Part shown: positions 6,220 to 14,041 of the stretch, piece by piece
Position numbering within the stretch: the first letter of the stretch is position 1
Layout: each line of letters starts with the position of its first letter
Assembly: GCA_045595705.1 (NCBI GenBank)
Contig: JAZOBA010000004.1
Coordinates: 1-19,825 of the forward strand
Reading direction: 5' to 3'
Source: JAJPXI01 sp045595705
Lineage (GTDB): Bacteria; Bacillota; Clostridia; Oscillospirales; Oscillospiraceae
DNA: 19,825 nucleotides
Notes under the pieces: generated by a model
The model's database searches: none
Told to the model about the DNA's origin: nothing
Seen by the model: the letters and a program-made list of their open reading frames with translations, nothing else
Position numbers and translations under genes: made by a program

Positions 6220-8226
6220 TTACTTTTTCTTTCCGGACTTTCGAACAGGATGCGCCTTGAGCACCACCGCGGTACGGGCCGGCAAGTACAGTTCCAGAAT
6301 GTGTCCTTCCTCAGTCAGCCTGGTGCTGTAGGTCATATGCTCCACCAAACCCTGACCGCCGTACTTCTCATCGTCGCTGCACAGTTCCACAGTATACTCT
6401 GCCGCGACGCGGACCGGAATTTTCACCCCGGTCTGAGAGCAATCGGGATGGAAGTTGAAGGCAAAGAGCAGACCCTTGCGTTCAAATGCAATGACCTTGT
6501 TGGCATCGTTGAGCATTCTCAGGTCGCCCATACGCTGAGTAAACATGCGGCTGGTCTTGGTCAGCTTGACCATGTCGTGATCAAAGTCTCCCAACCACTG
6601 GTACTTCAGAAATCCGTTGTCCCGTAAACTCCACTGACGGCGACAGTAATGGAAACTCCAGCCATTGCCCTCGCGCGGGAAATCGATCCATTCGGGATGG
6701 CCAAACTCGTTGCCCATGAAGTTCAGATAGGCCTCACCGCCACCGGCCAGCGTGAACAGACGGATCATCTTATGCAGCGCAACGGCACGGTCAATGACAA
6801 GGTTGTGGCAATCCTTGTTCATGTCAGTGTACATATTGGCATCTGCCAGACGGAAAATCATGGTCTTATCGCCAACCAGAGCCTGATCGTGGCTTTCCAC
6901 GTAGGCCACGGTATTTTCACCGGGTCGGCGCAGACACATATCGCCCCACATCTGGCCGATGTTCCAGTCCTCGTCTTTCTTCTCCTTCACGGTACGAATC
7001 CACATATCGGGCAGACCCATAGCCAGACGGTAGTCAAAACCAACGCCGCCGTCCTCAATGGGCAGACACATGCCGGGCATGCCGGACATATCTTCGGCAA
7101 TCGTGATTGCCTCAGGATTGATCTGGCGGATCAACTCGTTGGCCAGCTGCAGATAAGTAATGGCTTCGGTGTGGGTATTCAGAGAGAAATACTTGTTGTC
7201 GTTGTCAAAGTTAGAACCCAGACCGTGGTCATGGTACAGCATGGACGTCACCCCGTCAAAGCGGAAACCGTCAAAGTGATACTCGGTCATCCAGAAAGCC
7301 AGGTTGGACAACAGGAAGTGGATCACTTCGTCCTTGCCGTAGTCAAAGCACTTGGTACCCCACGCAGGATGATCACCCTTGGGACCGTCGTGGAAAAACT
7401 GCCATGTGGTACCGTCGAACATATTGATGCCTTCGGCGGTATTCTTAACGGCGTGGGAGTGGACAACATCCAGCAACACACGCAAACCAAGTTTGTGGGC
7501 CTTGTTGACCAAATACTTCAAATCCTCCGGCTTACCGAACCAACTGGAGGCGGCATAGAAGTTGGCCACCTGATAGCCAAAGCTACCGTAATAGGGGTGC
7601 TCCATGATGGCCATCAGCTGAATTGCATTGTAGCCGGCCTTCTTAACGCGGGGCAGCACGTATTGAGCAAACTCGCGGTAAGATCCCACTTTGCCCTCTT
7701 CCTGAGCCATACCCACATGAGCTTCGTAGATGTACAGAGACTGCGCCGCTTTGAAGTCCTGATCGGTCCAGTCAAAACTCTTGCGGTCATCCACCACTTC
7801 GGCGCACCATGTCACATTTCCTTTATCCTGCACCACACGGCGGGCATACAACGGAATGTGCTCGGTACGCTGCAGATTGGCATCCACCACTGTCTTGACC
7901 TTACAGCCGTCCCAGAGAGTATTATCACCCTCCAGATACAGTTCCCAAATGCCGTTATCCAATCGCGTCAACGGGTGCGAAGTGGAATTCCAGTCATTGA
8001 ATTCACCGGTCAGATAGAGCTGATGAGCGCTGGGAGCCCACTCACGGTAGACCCATGCGCCATCCAGATGGTGGAATCCAAAGTAATTGTGAGCATTTGC
8101 AAATTCCTTCAGATCCATCCCGTTGGGCAGAATACGTTCCTTGGTGCGACGGTACAAATCCATACGCAGGTCGATATCGCCTACAAATGGTTTCAGTTGA
8201 GGATTCAACTCCAAAATGCGATACAT
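6220..8226 (-). CDS. glgB: 1,4-alpha-glucan branching enzyme, GH13_8 (eukaryote-like) type
   Basis: A 668-residue cytosolic enzyme that cuts alpha-1,4 glucan chains and re-attaches them through alpha-1,6 bonds in glycogen. An N-terminal CBM48-like domain covers about 50-140 (WAPSAHQLYLTGEFNDWN at 63-80). The GH13 barrel holds region I DVVHSHA (253-259), region II GFRFDGV with nucleophile Asp324, region III IAEDM with acid/base Glu378, and region IV VESHDQ with Asp447. An all-beta C-terminal domain follows. LMAIMEHPYYGSFGYQV (204-220) and RFDGVTSMLYH are typical of the eukaryotic/GH13_8 branch rather than the GlgB of E. coli or Bacillus. The start at 8226 is chosen because AAGAGG lies 6 bases upstream; an ATG at 8253 has none. 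No other glycogen gene lies nearby. The C-terminus ends in a short Lys-rich tail. Confidence 0.95.
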   Translation of the reverse strand: MYRILELNPQLKPFVGDIDLRMDLYRRTKERILPNGMDLKEFANAHNYFGFHHLDGAWVYREWAPSAHQLYLTGEFNDWNSTSHPLTRLDNGIWELYLEGDNTLWDGCKVKTVVDANLQRTEHIPLYARRVVQDKGNVTWCAEVVDDRKSFDWTDQDFKAAQSLYIYEAHVGMAQEEGKVGSYREFAQYVLPRVKKAGYNAIQLMAIMEHPYYGSFGYQVANFYAASSWFGKPEDLKYLVNKAHKLGLRVLLDVVHSHAVKNTAEGINMFDGTTWQFFHDGPKGDHPAWGTKCFDYGKDEVIHFLLSNLAFWMTEYHFDGFRFDGVTSMLYHDHGLGSNFDNDNKYFSLNTHTEAITYLQLANELIRQINPEAITIAEDMSGMPGMCLPIEDGGVGFDYRLAMGLPDMWIRTVKEKKDEDWNIGQMWGDMCLRRPGENTVAYVESHDQALVGDKTMIFRLADANMYTDMNKDCHNLVIDRAVALHKMIRLFTLAGGGEAYLNFMGNEFGHPEWIDFPREGNGWSFHYCRRQWSLRDNGFLKYQWLGDFDHDMVKLTKTSRMFTQRMGDLRMLNDANKVIAFERKGLLFAFNFHPDCSQTGVKIPVRVAAEYTVELCSDDEKYGGQGLVEHMTYSTRLTEEGHILELYLPARTAVVLKAHPVRKSGKKK

Positions 8227-8275
8227 AACATACCTCTTCCGTGTAAATGTCATGGGTTAATATCAACTTTGACTT

Positions 8276-8305
8276 ATTGTACCACGGCATAGCTTTTGTT
8301 GACAA
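8276..8305 (-). promoter_or_regulatory. Promoter of branching enzyme gene
   Basis: Minus-strand TTGTCA (8300-8305), an 18-base spacer and TACAAT (8276-8281) preceded by GTGG, giving an extended -10. The leader to 8226 is about 45 bases. Confidence 0.72.
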
Positions 8306-8366
8306 GAGATACCGTACGACAGTTTTTGACAACTCGTATAAAAGTTCATATCTTTACGTCCATCAG

Positions 8367-8395
8367 TTGCAATGCAAGGCTTTTTGTGGTATATT
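8367..8395 (+). promoter_or_regulatory. Promoter of the M3 peptidase/ABC exporter unit
   Basis: TTGCAA (8367-8372), a 17-base spacer and TATATT (8390-8395) preceded by TGTGG. It is divergent from the branching enzyme promoter, about 60 bases away. The leader to the ATG at 8471 is about 70 bases and contains a GC-rich patch near 8418-8432. Confidence 0.68.
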
Positions 8396-8470
8396 TATTA
8401 AATATATGTATATCATCCCGCGTGGGCCCGCAAACAGCGACTCACGACTTTGCCACAGGAGGATTTTGAG

Positions 8471-10174
8471 ATGAAATTCCAGGAAATGCCTTATGTACGC
8501 CCCGATATAGAAGCCGCCAAACAGATGCTGGCCGACATGACCGAACAGCTGAAAAATGCCGAGTCCTATGAACAGGCCCGCGCCGTTTTCATGAAGATGG
8601 AAGAGGAAACCAAGCACGTTCACACCATGGCAACTTTGTGCAGTGTACGCCACTCCATTGACACCCGCGATGAATTCTACGATGCCGAGGAAAAGTATCT
8701 GAACAACGTTATGCCCGAAGTGCAGGAATATACTCAGGCATGGACTCTGGCTCTGCTGGAATCCCCCTTCCGCTCCGATTTCGCAAACGAATTCGGCGAG
8801 CTGATGTTTATCAACGCCGAAATCGAACTGAAAACTTTTGATCCTTCCATCATCTCCGAGCTGCAGCAGGAAGCTAATCTGACCACCGAGTACCAGAAGC
8901 TGATCGCTTCTGCCCAAATCCCCTTTGAAGGCAATGTATATACCCTCGCTCAGCTGGGTCCCTTCAAAACCGACCCCGATGACGAGCGCCGTGCCGCCGC
9001 ATGGAAGGCTGAAGGCCAATGGTATAAGGACAATCAGGCCGATCTGGACCGTCTGTACGACGAACTGACCCATCTGCGTGACGCTATGGGAAAGAAACTG
9101 GGCTACGAGGGCTACACCACTTTGGGCTACTACCGCATGGGCCGCAACTGCTACGACAAGAACGACGTGGAGAAGTTCCGCGCCGCCGTACAGAAGTATC
9201 TGGTCCCCGTTGCCGACAAGATCTACCGCCAGCAAGCCCAGCGTCTGGGCAAGGAATACCCCCTGAGCTTTGCTGATGCCGCTTTGGAATTCCGTTCCGG
9301 CAATCCCCGTCCTCAAGGCAGCGCACAGGACATTCTGGATCAGGGCCTGAAATTCTACGAAGAACTCTCCCCCGAAACTGCCGAGTTTTTCCACACCATG
9401 ATCGACAACGAGCTGCTGGATGTTCTGTCCAAAGAGGGCAAGGCCGGCGGCGGCTATTGCACCGGCATCATGGATTATGAGGTCCCCTTCATTTTCGCCA
9501 ACTTCAACGGAACCCAAGGCGATGTGGAAGTGGTCACCCACGAGGCAGGCCATGCCTTTGCCTACTGGATGAACCGCAAGCGTGTTCCTTCCGAGCAGGC
9601 ATGGCCCTCCATGGAGGCCTGCGAGGTCCACTCCATGTCCATGGAATTCATGGCATGGCCTTGGGCAGAAGGTTTCTTCGGTTCTGACGCTCGCAAGTTC
9701 CGCTACAGCCATCTGGCAGCTGCCCTGACCTTTATCCCCTACGGCACCATGGTGGACCACTTCCAGCACGAGGTCTATGCCAAGCCCGAAATGACTCCCG
9801 CAGAGCGTCACGGTGTGTGGAAAGAACTGCTTAGCGTATACATGCCCTGGATGAAGCTGGACGGCGAAATCCCCTTCTACGCCGAGGGCGAAGGTTGGCA
9901 GCGTCAGCAGCACATTTACAACAGCCCCTTCTACTATATCGACTATTGTCTTGCACAGACCGTATCCCTGCAGTTCTGGGCCATGACACAGAAAGATTTC
10001 AAGGATGCATGGGAGCACTACATGGCCTACACTGTTCAGGGCGGCAGCTGTACCTTTGTTGACCTGCTGAAGAACGCCGGTCTGGACACTCCCTTCGACG
10101 AGATTACCCTGAAAGGCGTGTGTGAAACCGCCAACCAGTGGCTGGACTCCTACGACCTGACCGGCATTCTGTAA
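8471..10174 (+). CDS. M3 family oligoendopeptidase (PepF-like)
   Basis: A 567-residue cytosolic zinc metallopeptidase that cleaves medium-sized peptides. HEAGH (357-361) gives two zinc-binding His and the catalytic Glu358. Glu385 in ACEVHSMSME is the expected third ligand, at the spacing usual for family M3. The rest is largely helical as in that family, and the length fits the roughly 560-residue PepF/M3 subgroup. No signal peptide. The ATG at 8471 has AGGAGG (8457-8462) 8 bases upstream; the in-frame ATG at 8450 precedes that site and is rejected. The ABC exporter genes follow after 73 bases with no terminator between, so all three are probably co-transcribed. This might couple peptide breakdown to peptide export, but that is inference. 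Confidence 0.93.
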   Translation: MKFQEMPYVRPDIEAAKQMLADMTEQLKNAESYEQARAVFMKMEEETKHVHTMATLCSVRHSIDTRDEFYDAEEKYLNNVMPEVQEYTQAWTLALLESPFRSDFANEFGELMFINAEIELKTFDPSIISELQQEANLTTEYQKLIASAQIPFEGNVYTLAQLGPFKTDPDDERRAAAWKAEGQWYKDNQADLDRLYDELTHLRDAMGKKLGYEGYTTLGYYRMGRNCYDKNDVEKFRAAVQKYLVPVADKIYRQQAQRLGKEYPLSFADAALEFRSGNPRPQGSAQDILDQGLKFYEELSPETAEFFHTMIDNELLDVLSKEGKAGGGYCTGIMDYEVPFIFANFNGTQGDVEVVTHEAGHAFAYWMNRKRVPSEQAWPSMEACEVHSMSMEFMAWPWAEGFFGSDARKFRYSHLAAALTFIPYGTMVDHFQHEVYAKPEMTPAERHGVWKELLSVYMPWMKLDGEIPFYAEGEGWQRQQHIYNSPFYYIDYCLAQTVSLQFWAMTQKDFKDAWEHYMAYTVQGGSCTFVDLLKNAGLDTPFDEITLKGVCETANQWLDSYDLTGIL

Positions 10175-10193
10175 ATACAACTGACTATTTTCG

Positions 10194-10390
10194 GAAGGAG
10201 CAGGTGTATGACCCTGCGTTTCTTCCCATCACACAGAGGTGAAGCCCGTGATATTCGGCAAACACATCAACCGCTATTACCTGAAATACTCCCCCATCCT
10301 GCTGCTGGGTCTGCTGGCACTGGTCTGTGTAGACTACTTCCAACTGATGATCCCAAATCTGTACCAGATGGTTATCAACGGCATCAATGA
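10194..10390 (+). other. Possible overlapping leader ORF ahead of first ABC gene
   Basis: GGAAGGAG (10193-10200) stands at an ideal distance before an ATG at 10208, yet the frame it opens (60 codons, ending 10390) is not the ABC frame and overlaps the first 140 bases of that gene. The peptide (MTLRFFPSHRGEAR and onward) is proline- and arginine-rich and resembles no domain. It may be a short translated leader that opens the mRNA for the weaker GTG start at 10248, or a fortuitous SD site. Confidence 0.3.
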
Positions 10391-12029
10391 CGGTGTGGTC
10401 ATTCACAACGGCGTGCAGCGTGTCTTTGATATGCCTTTCCTGCTGCAGGAAATCTGCATGCCTATGGTTGGCATCATCCTAGCCTTGGTCATCGGCCGCT
10501 TCGGCTGGCGCGTATGTTTCTTCGGTTGCGCCATCAAGGTGGAAGCCCATCTGCGCGAGCTTATGTTTGACAATGCCCGCCAGCTGTCCCGCCAGTACTA
10601 CCAGGTCAACAAAGTGGGCAACCTGATGAGCCTATTCACCAATGACCTTGACACTGTACAGGAATGCTTCGGCTGGGGCATCATGATGCTGTGCGATACC
10701 GTTCTCATGGGCGGTCTCGCCATCTGGAAAATGTGGCACATGAGCCACACTCTGACCATCCTGTCCCTGATTCCCATGGTGTTTCTCCTGTGCGCCGCCA
10801 CCGTACTGGGCCGCTACATGATGAAAAAGTGGGACATCCGTCAGGCCGCCTTCTCCAACCTGTCTGACTTCGCTCAAGAGAGCTTCACCGGCATTGCCGT
10901 CATCAAGGCCTTTGTAAAAGAGGCCAAGGAACTGTGGGCATTCAAAAAACTGAATGTGGAAAATGAAAAGGCCAACATGGACCACACCCGCGCTTCGGTG
11001 CTGTTCCGCGTTCTGGTCATGCTGTTTGTGGAAAGCGTCATCTGCGTCATTCTTGGCTACGGCGGATATTTAGTCTATCATGACACCTTCAACGCCGGCC
11101 AGCTGGTGGAATTCATTGGCTACTTCAACTCGGTCATCTGGCCCATCATGGCCATTTCCGAACTGATTGACATGGGCTCCCGCGGCAAAGCCTCTCTGCA
11201 GCGCATCGGTGAACTGCTGGATGCACCGGTGGACGTTCTTGACCGTCCCGGCGTTGCTGAACTGACCAACGTGCGCGGTGACATCGAGCTGCGTGACCTG
11301 TCCTTCTGCTATCCCGATGGAGAACACGACGCTCTGGAACACATCTCCTTTACCATCTCTGCCGGCGAACAGGTGGGTCTGGTAGGCCGCACCGGCTCGG
11401 GCAAAACCACTCTGGTAGACTTGCTGTTGCGTACTTACAACGTGCCAGACGGCACATTGTTCATTGACGGTCATGACGTCAACGATCTGAGCATCCGCTC
11501 GGTTCGTGCCGCCTGCGCCTACGTACCCCAAGACAATTTCCTGTTTTCCGACACCATCGCCCACAACATCTCCTTCGGTCAGGAAGACCCCGACGGCACC
11601 GCCGTCCTTCAGGCTGCCCGTCTGGCCGATATTCACGACAACATTGCTGGGTTCCAGCACGGCTATGACACCGTTCTTGGCGAGCGCGGCGTCACCGTCT
11701 CCGGCGGTCAGAAACAGCGAATCTCCATTGCCCGCGCTCTGATGAAGGACGCTGGGATCCTGATTCTGGACGATTCCGTCTCTGCCGTGGACACCAAAAC
11801 CGAGCGCACCATTCTGGAAAATCTGCGCACCGAGCGCACCGGAAAGACAACCATTCTCATCGCCCACCGCATCTCCACCATCGAGCAGATGGACAAGATT
11901 CTGTTCATCGACGAGGGCAAGCTGGCCGGTGCCGGCACCCATCAGGATCTGTATGACACCAACCCCGCCTACCGCAGAATGGTAGACCTGCAAAAGCTGG
12001 AAGAAGAAGGGGGTGCGCCCAGTGGCTGA
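10248..12029 (+). CDS. Heterodimeric ABC exporter, subunit 1 (degenerate Walker B)
   Basis: A 593-residue half-transporter of the ABC-B (MDR/LmrC-TM287) type. Six membrane segments lie in about the first 300 residues. The ATPase domain holds Walker A GRTGSGKTT (from 380), Q-loop YVPQDNFLF, signature VSGGQ (484-488) and the switch His in IAHRIST. Walker B reads LILDDS, with Asp509 in place of the catalytic Glu, which marks the non-hydrolysing site of a heterodimer. The start is probably GTG 10248, with GAGGTG 7 bases upstream; GTG 10239 is the alternative. The stop overlaps the start of subunit 2. The substrate is unknown: family members export drugs, lipids or peptides. Confidence 0.93.
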   Translation: MIFGKHINRYYLKYSPILLLGLLALVCVDYFQLMIPNLYQMVINGINDGVVIHNGVQRVFDMPFLLQEICMPMVGIILALVIGRFGWRVCFFGCAIKVEAHLRELMFDNARQLSRQYYQVNKVGNLMSLFTNDLDTVQECFGWGIMMLCDTVLMGGLAIWKMWHMSHTLTILSLIPMVFLLCAATVLGRYMMKKWDIRQAAFSNLSDFAQESFTGIAVIKAFVKEAKELWAFKKLNVENEKANMDHTRASVLFRVLVMLFVESVICVILGYGGYLVYHDTFNAGQLVEFIGYFNSVIWPIMAISELIDMGSRGKASLQRIGELLDAPVDVLDRPGVAELTNVRGDIELRDLSFCYPDGEHDALEHISFTISAGEQVGLVGRTGSGKTTLVDLLLRTYNVPDGTLFIDGHDVNDLSIRSVRAACAYVPQDNFLFSDTIAHNISFGQEDPDGTAVLQAARLADIHDNIAGFQHGYDTVLGERGVTVSGGQKQRISIARALMKDAGILILDDSVSAVDTKTERTILENLRTERTGKTTILIAHRISTIEQMDKILFIDEGKLAGAGTHQDLYDTNPAYRRMVDLQKLEEEGGAPSG

Positions 12030-13917
12030 GTATCTGGCCATTGTGATCGTGGGCGCCATCATCGGCGTGTTCGCTCTGATTTTCCTGGTAGCCTACGCCG
12101 TGGATCGCCGCCACAAAGTGGATGAGGAAGACCGTGAGCGCAATATGCCCGACGGCCAGATTATCCGTCGCCTGCTGCGATACGCCAAACCTTATCGCGG
12201 TAAGTTTGTCCTCGTCTTCTTCATCATGCTTTTCTCCATCGTGTATGAGCTGCTCTCCCCCCTGCTCATCGGCCATCTGGCCGAAGTAGTGGCCGGAGAG
12301 TTCACCCTGCACTACCTCTTCACTCTGGTTGGTATTTACGCCGGCATTCTGATCGTCTCTCTGGTCTGTACCTATGCTCAGGCCATGATTTTGCAGAAAA
12401 TCGGCCAGAAGATCCTCTCGGCCCTGCGTGAGGACGTATTCACCCACATCGAAAGCCTGTCCCACGAACAGCTGAACAAAATCCCTACCGGCAAACTGGT
12501 CACCCGCGTCAGCAACGATCCCAACGCCATCTCCTATATGTTCACCAACATTCTGGTCACTCTAGTGAAGAATATTCTGGTCATTTTCGGCGTACTGGGC
12601 GCCATGTTGATGCTCAACTACGCACTGACCCTGATGGTGCTGTGCTTCGTGCCCTTCCTGCTTCTGTTCACTATCATCTTCCGCAAACTCTCCCGCAAGG
12701 CACACCGCCGGGTCAACAATGCCACCACCAACATCAACACCTATCTGTCGGAAAACCTGTCCGGTATGAAGATCACCCAGATCTTCAATCAGGAAGACCG
12801 CAAGATGGAAGAATTTATGACCCGCAGTCGCACCCTGCAGAAGGCCAAGTTCGGTCGTATGTTTGTTTTCGGCATCTTCCAGCCCATGGTGCACATGCTG
12901 TACATCTCCTCGGTCATGTGCCTGCTGTATCTAAGCAGCAAAGGTGTCATTCAGGAAACCGCGTTCCTTGGCCAGCTCATTGACAGCAGCATTGTAGTCT
13001 CCTTCTATATGTACACCTCCAAGTTCTTCCACCCCATCCAGGCCCTGGCAGAACAGTTTGATATGCTGCAGCGCTCCTTCGCCTCGGCAGAAAAAATCTT
13101 CACCATCATGGACATGGCCCCCGACTTGACCGACGAGGACGCCACCATCGAGTTGGAGACCATTCGTGGCGAAATTGAGTTTAAGGATGTCTGGTTCTCC
13201 TACGTTCCCGGTGAGTGGGTGCTCAAGGGTGTATCCTTCCATGTACAGCCCCGCCAGACTGTAGCCTTCGTGGGCGCCACCGGTTCTGGCAAAACCACCA
13301 TTCTCAGCCTGATCTGCCGTAACTATGACATTCAGCGCGGCCAGATACTGATCGACGGAATTGACATCCGCAAGATCAAGATCTCCTCCCTGCGCCGCCA
13401 TTTCGGCCAGATGCTACAGGACGTGTTCCTGTTCTCGGGCGACATTCGAAGCAACATTCTGCTGCGCAGCGAGGGAGTCTCCGACGAAGAAGTCATGCAG
13501 GCATGCCGCTACGTCAACGCCGATTCCTTCATCAACAAGCTGGAAAGCGGTCTGGACGAAGTGGTGCGCGAAGGCGGCAACAACTTCTCTGCCGGCCAAC
13601 GTCAGCTCCTGTCCTTCGCACGCACCATTCTGCACAAGCCCTCTGTCATGATTCTGGACGAAGCCACCGCCAACATTGACACCGAGACCGAAATTCTCAT
13701 TCAGGACTCCCTGGAGAAGATGAAGAACGTGGGCACCATGCTCATTGTGGCCCATCGCCTGTCCACCATTCAGCACTCCGACAACATCATTGTTCTGTCC
13801 CACGGCGAGATCCTGGAACAGGGCACCCATCAGGAGCTGCTGCGCCAGAAGGGCCGGTACCATCAGCTCTACACCTTACAGCACACCAAACAGCAGCTGC
13901 AAGCCGAGCAAGTGTAA
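12022..13917 (+). CDS. Heterodimeric ABC exporter, subunit 2 (catalytic Walker B, degenerate signature)
   Basis: A 631-residue partner half-transporter. Walker A is GATGSGKTT (from 418). Walker B is MILDEA with intact Glu547. The signature is FSAGQ (522-526) instead of LSGGQ, and the switch His is in VAHRLST. Paired with subunit 1, one composite site is complete and the other degenerate, as in LmrCD, BmrCD and TM287/288. An extra hydrophobic segment (residues 3-25, rich in Ile, Val, Ala) and a charged linker (DRRHKVDEEDRER) precede the usual six helices. GTG 12022 is chosen, with AAGGGGG 8 bases before it; it overlaps the previous stop as GTGGCTGA, so translation is coupled. GTG 12013 is possible. 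A strong terminator follows. Confidence 0.93.
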   Translation: MAEYLAIVIVGAIIGVFALIFLVAYAVDRRHKVDEEDRERNMPDGQIIRRLLRYAKPYRGKFVLVFFIMLFSIVYELLSPLLIGHLAEVVAGEFTLHYLFTLVGIYAGILIVSLVCTYAQAMILQKIGQKILSALREDVFTHIESLSHEQLNKIPTGKLVTRVSNDPNAISYMFTNILVTLVKNILVIFGVLGAMLMLNYALTLMVLCFVPFLLLFTIIFRKLSRKAHRRVNNATTNINTYLSENLSGMKITQIFNQEDRKMEEFMTRSRTLQKAKFGRMFVFGIFQPMVHMLYISSVMCLLYLSSKGVIQETAFLGQLIDSSIVVSFYMYTSKFFHPIQALAEQFDMLQRSFASAEKIFTIMDMAPDLTDEDATIELETIRGEIEFKDVWFSYVPGEWVLKGVSFHVQPRQTVAFVGATGSGKTTILSLICRNYDIQRGQILIDGIDIRKIKISSLRRHFGQMLQDVFLFSGDIRSNILLRSEGVSDEEVMQACRYVNADSFINKLESGLDEVVREGGNNFSAGQRQLLSFARTILHKPSVMILDEATANIDTETEILIQDSLEKMKNVGTMLIVAHRLSTIQHSDNIIVLSHGEILEQGTHQELLRQKGRYHQLYTLQHTKQQLQAEQV

Positions 13918-13934
13918 TTTCCTCACTTATTGCA

Positions 13935-13972
13935 AAACACGGGTTATCCGAATTCGGATAACCCGTGTTTTT
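13935..13972 (+). terminator. Terminator of peptidase/exporter unit (36-base perfect palindrome)
   Basis: The 18-base arm at 13935-13952 is perfectly complementary to 13953-13970, centred on GAATTC, with T residues at 13968-13972. It lies 17 bases after the subunit 2 stop. It is nearly symmetrical and could act in both directions. Confidence 0.9.
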
Positions 13973-14003
13973 AATCATTTACAAAAGCATAACACACACC
14001 GCA

Positions 14004-14037
14004 AAGCCCATCACGGAAAAATTTCCGTGATGGGCTT
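14004..14037 (-). terminator. Terminator of tldD-tldE unit
   Basis: The arms AAGCCCATCACGGAAA (14004-14019) and the complementary 14022-14037 form a 16-base stem. It begins 4 bases beyond the tldE stop on the minus strand. The T-run after the stem is short. It stands 31 bases from the exporter terminator, so each converging unit has its own hairpin. Confidence 0.8.
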
Positions 14038-14041
14038 ACAA

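Noticed and set aside
6649..8292. 547-codon plus-strand open frame opposite the branching enzyme
   Set aside because: Shadow of the glgB gene: His/Val-rich composition typical of antisense reading, without RBS or motifs.
8363..10180. 605-codon minus-strand open frame opposite the M3 peptidase
   Set aside because: A mirror of the peptidase codon pattern; no start signal, no recognisable motif, and it crosses the opposing promoter.
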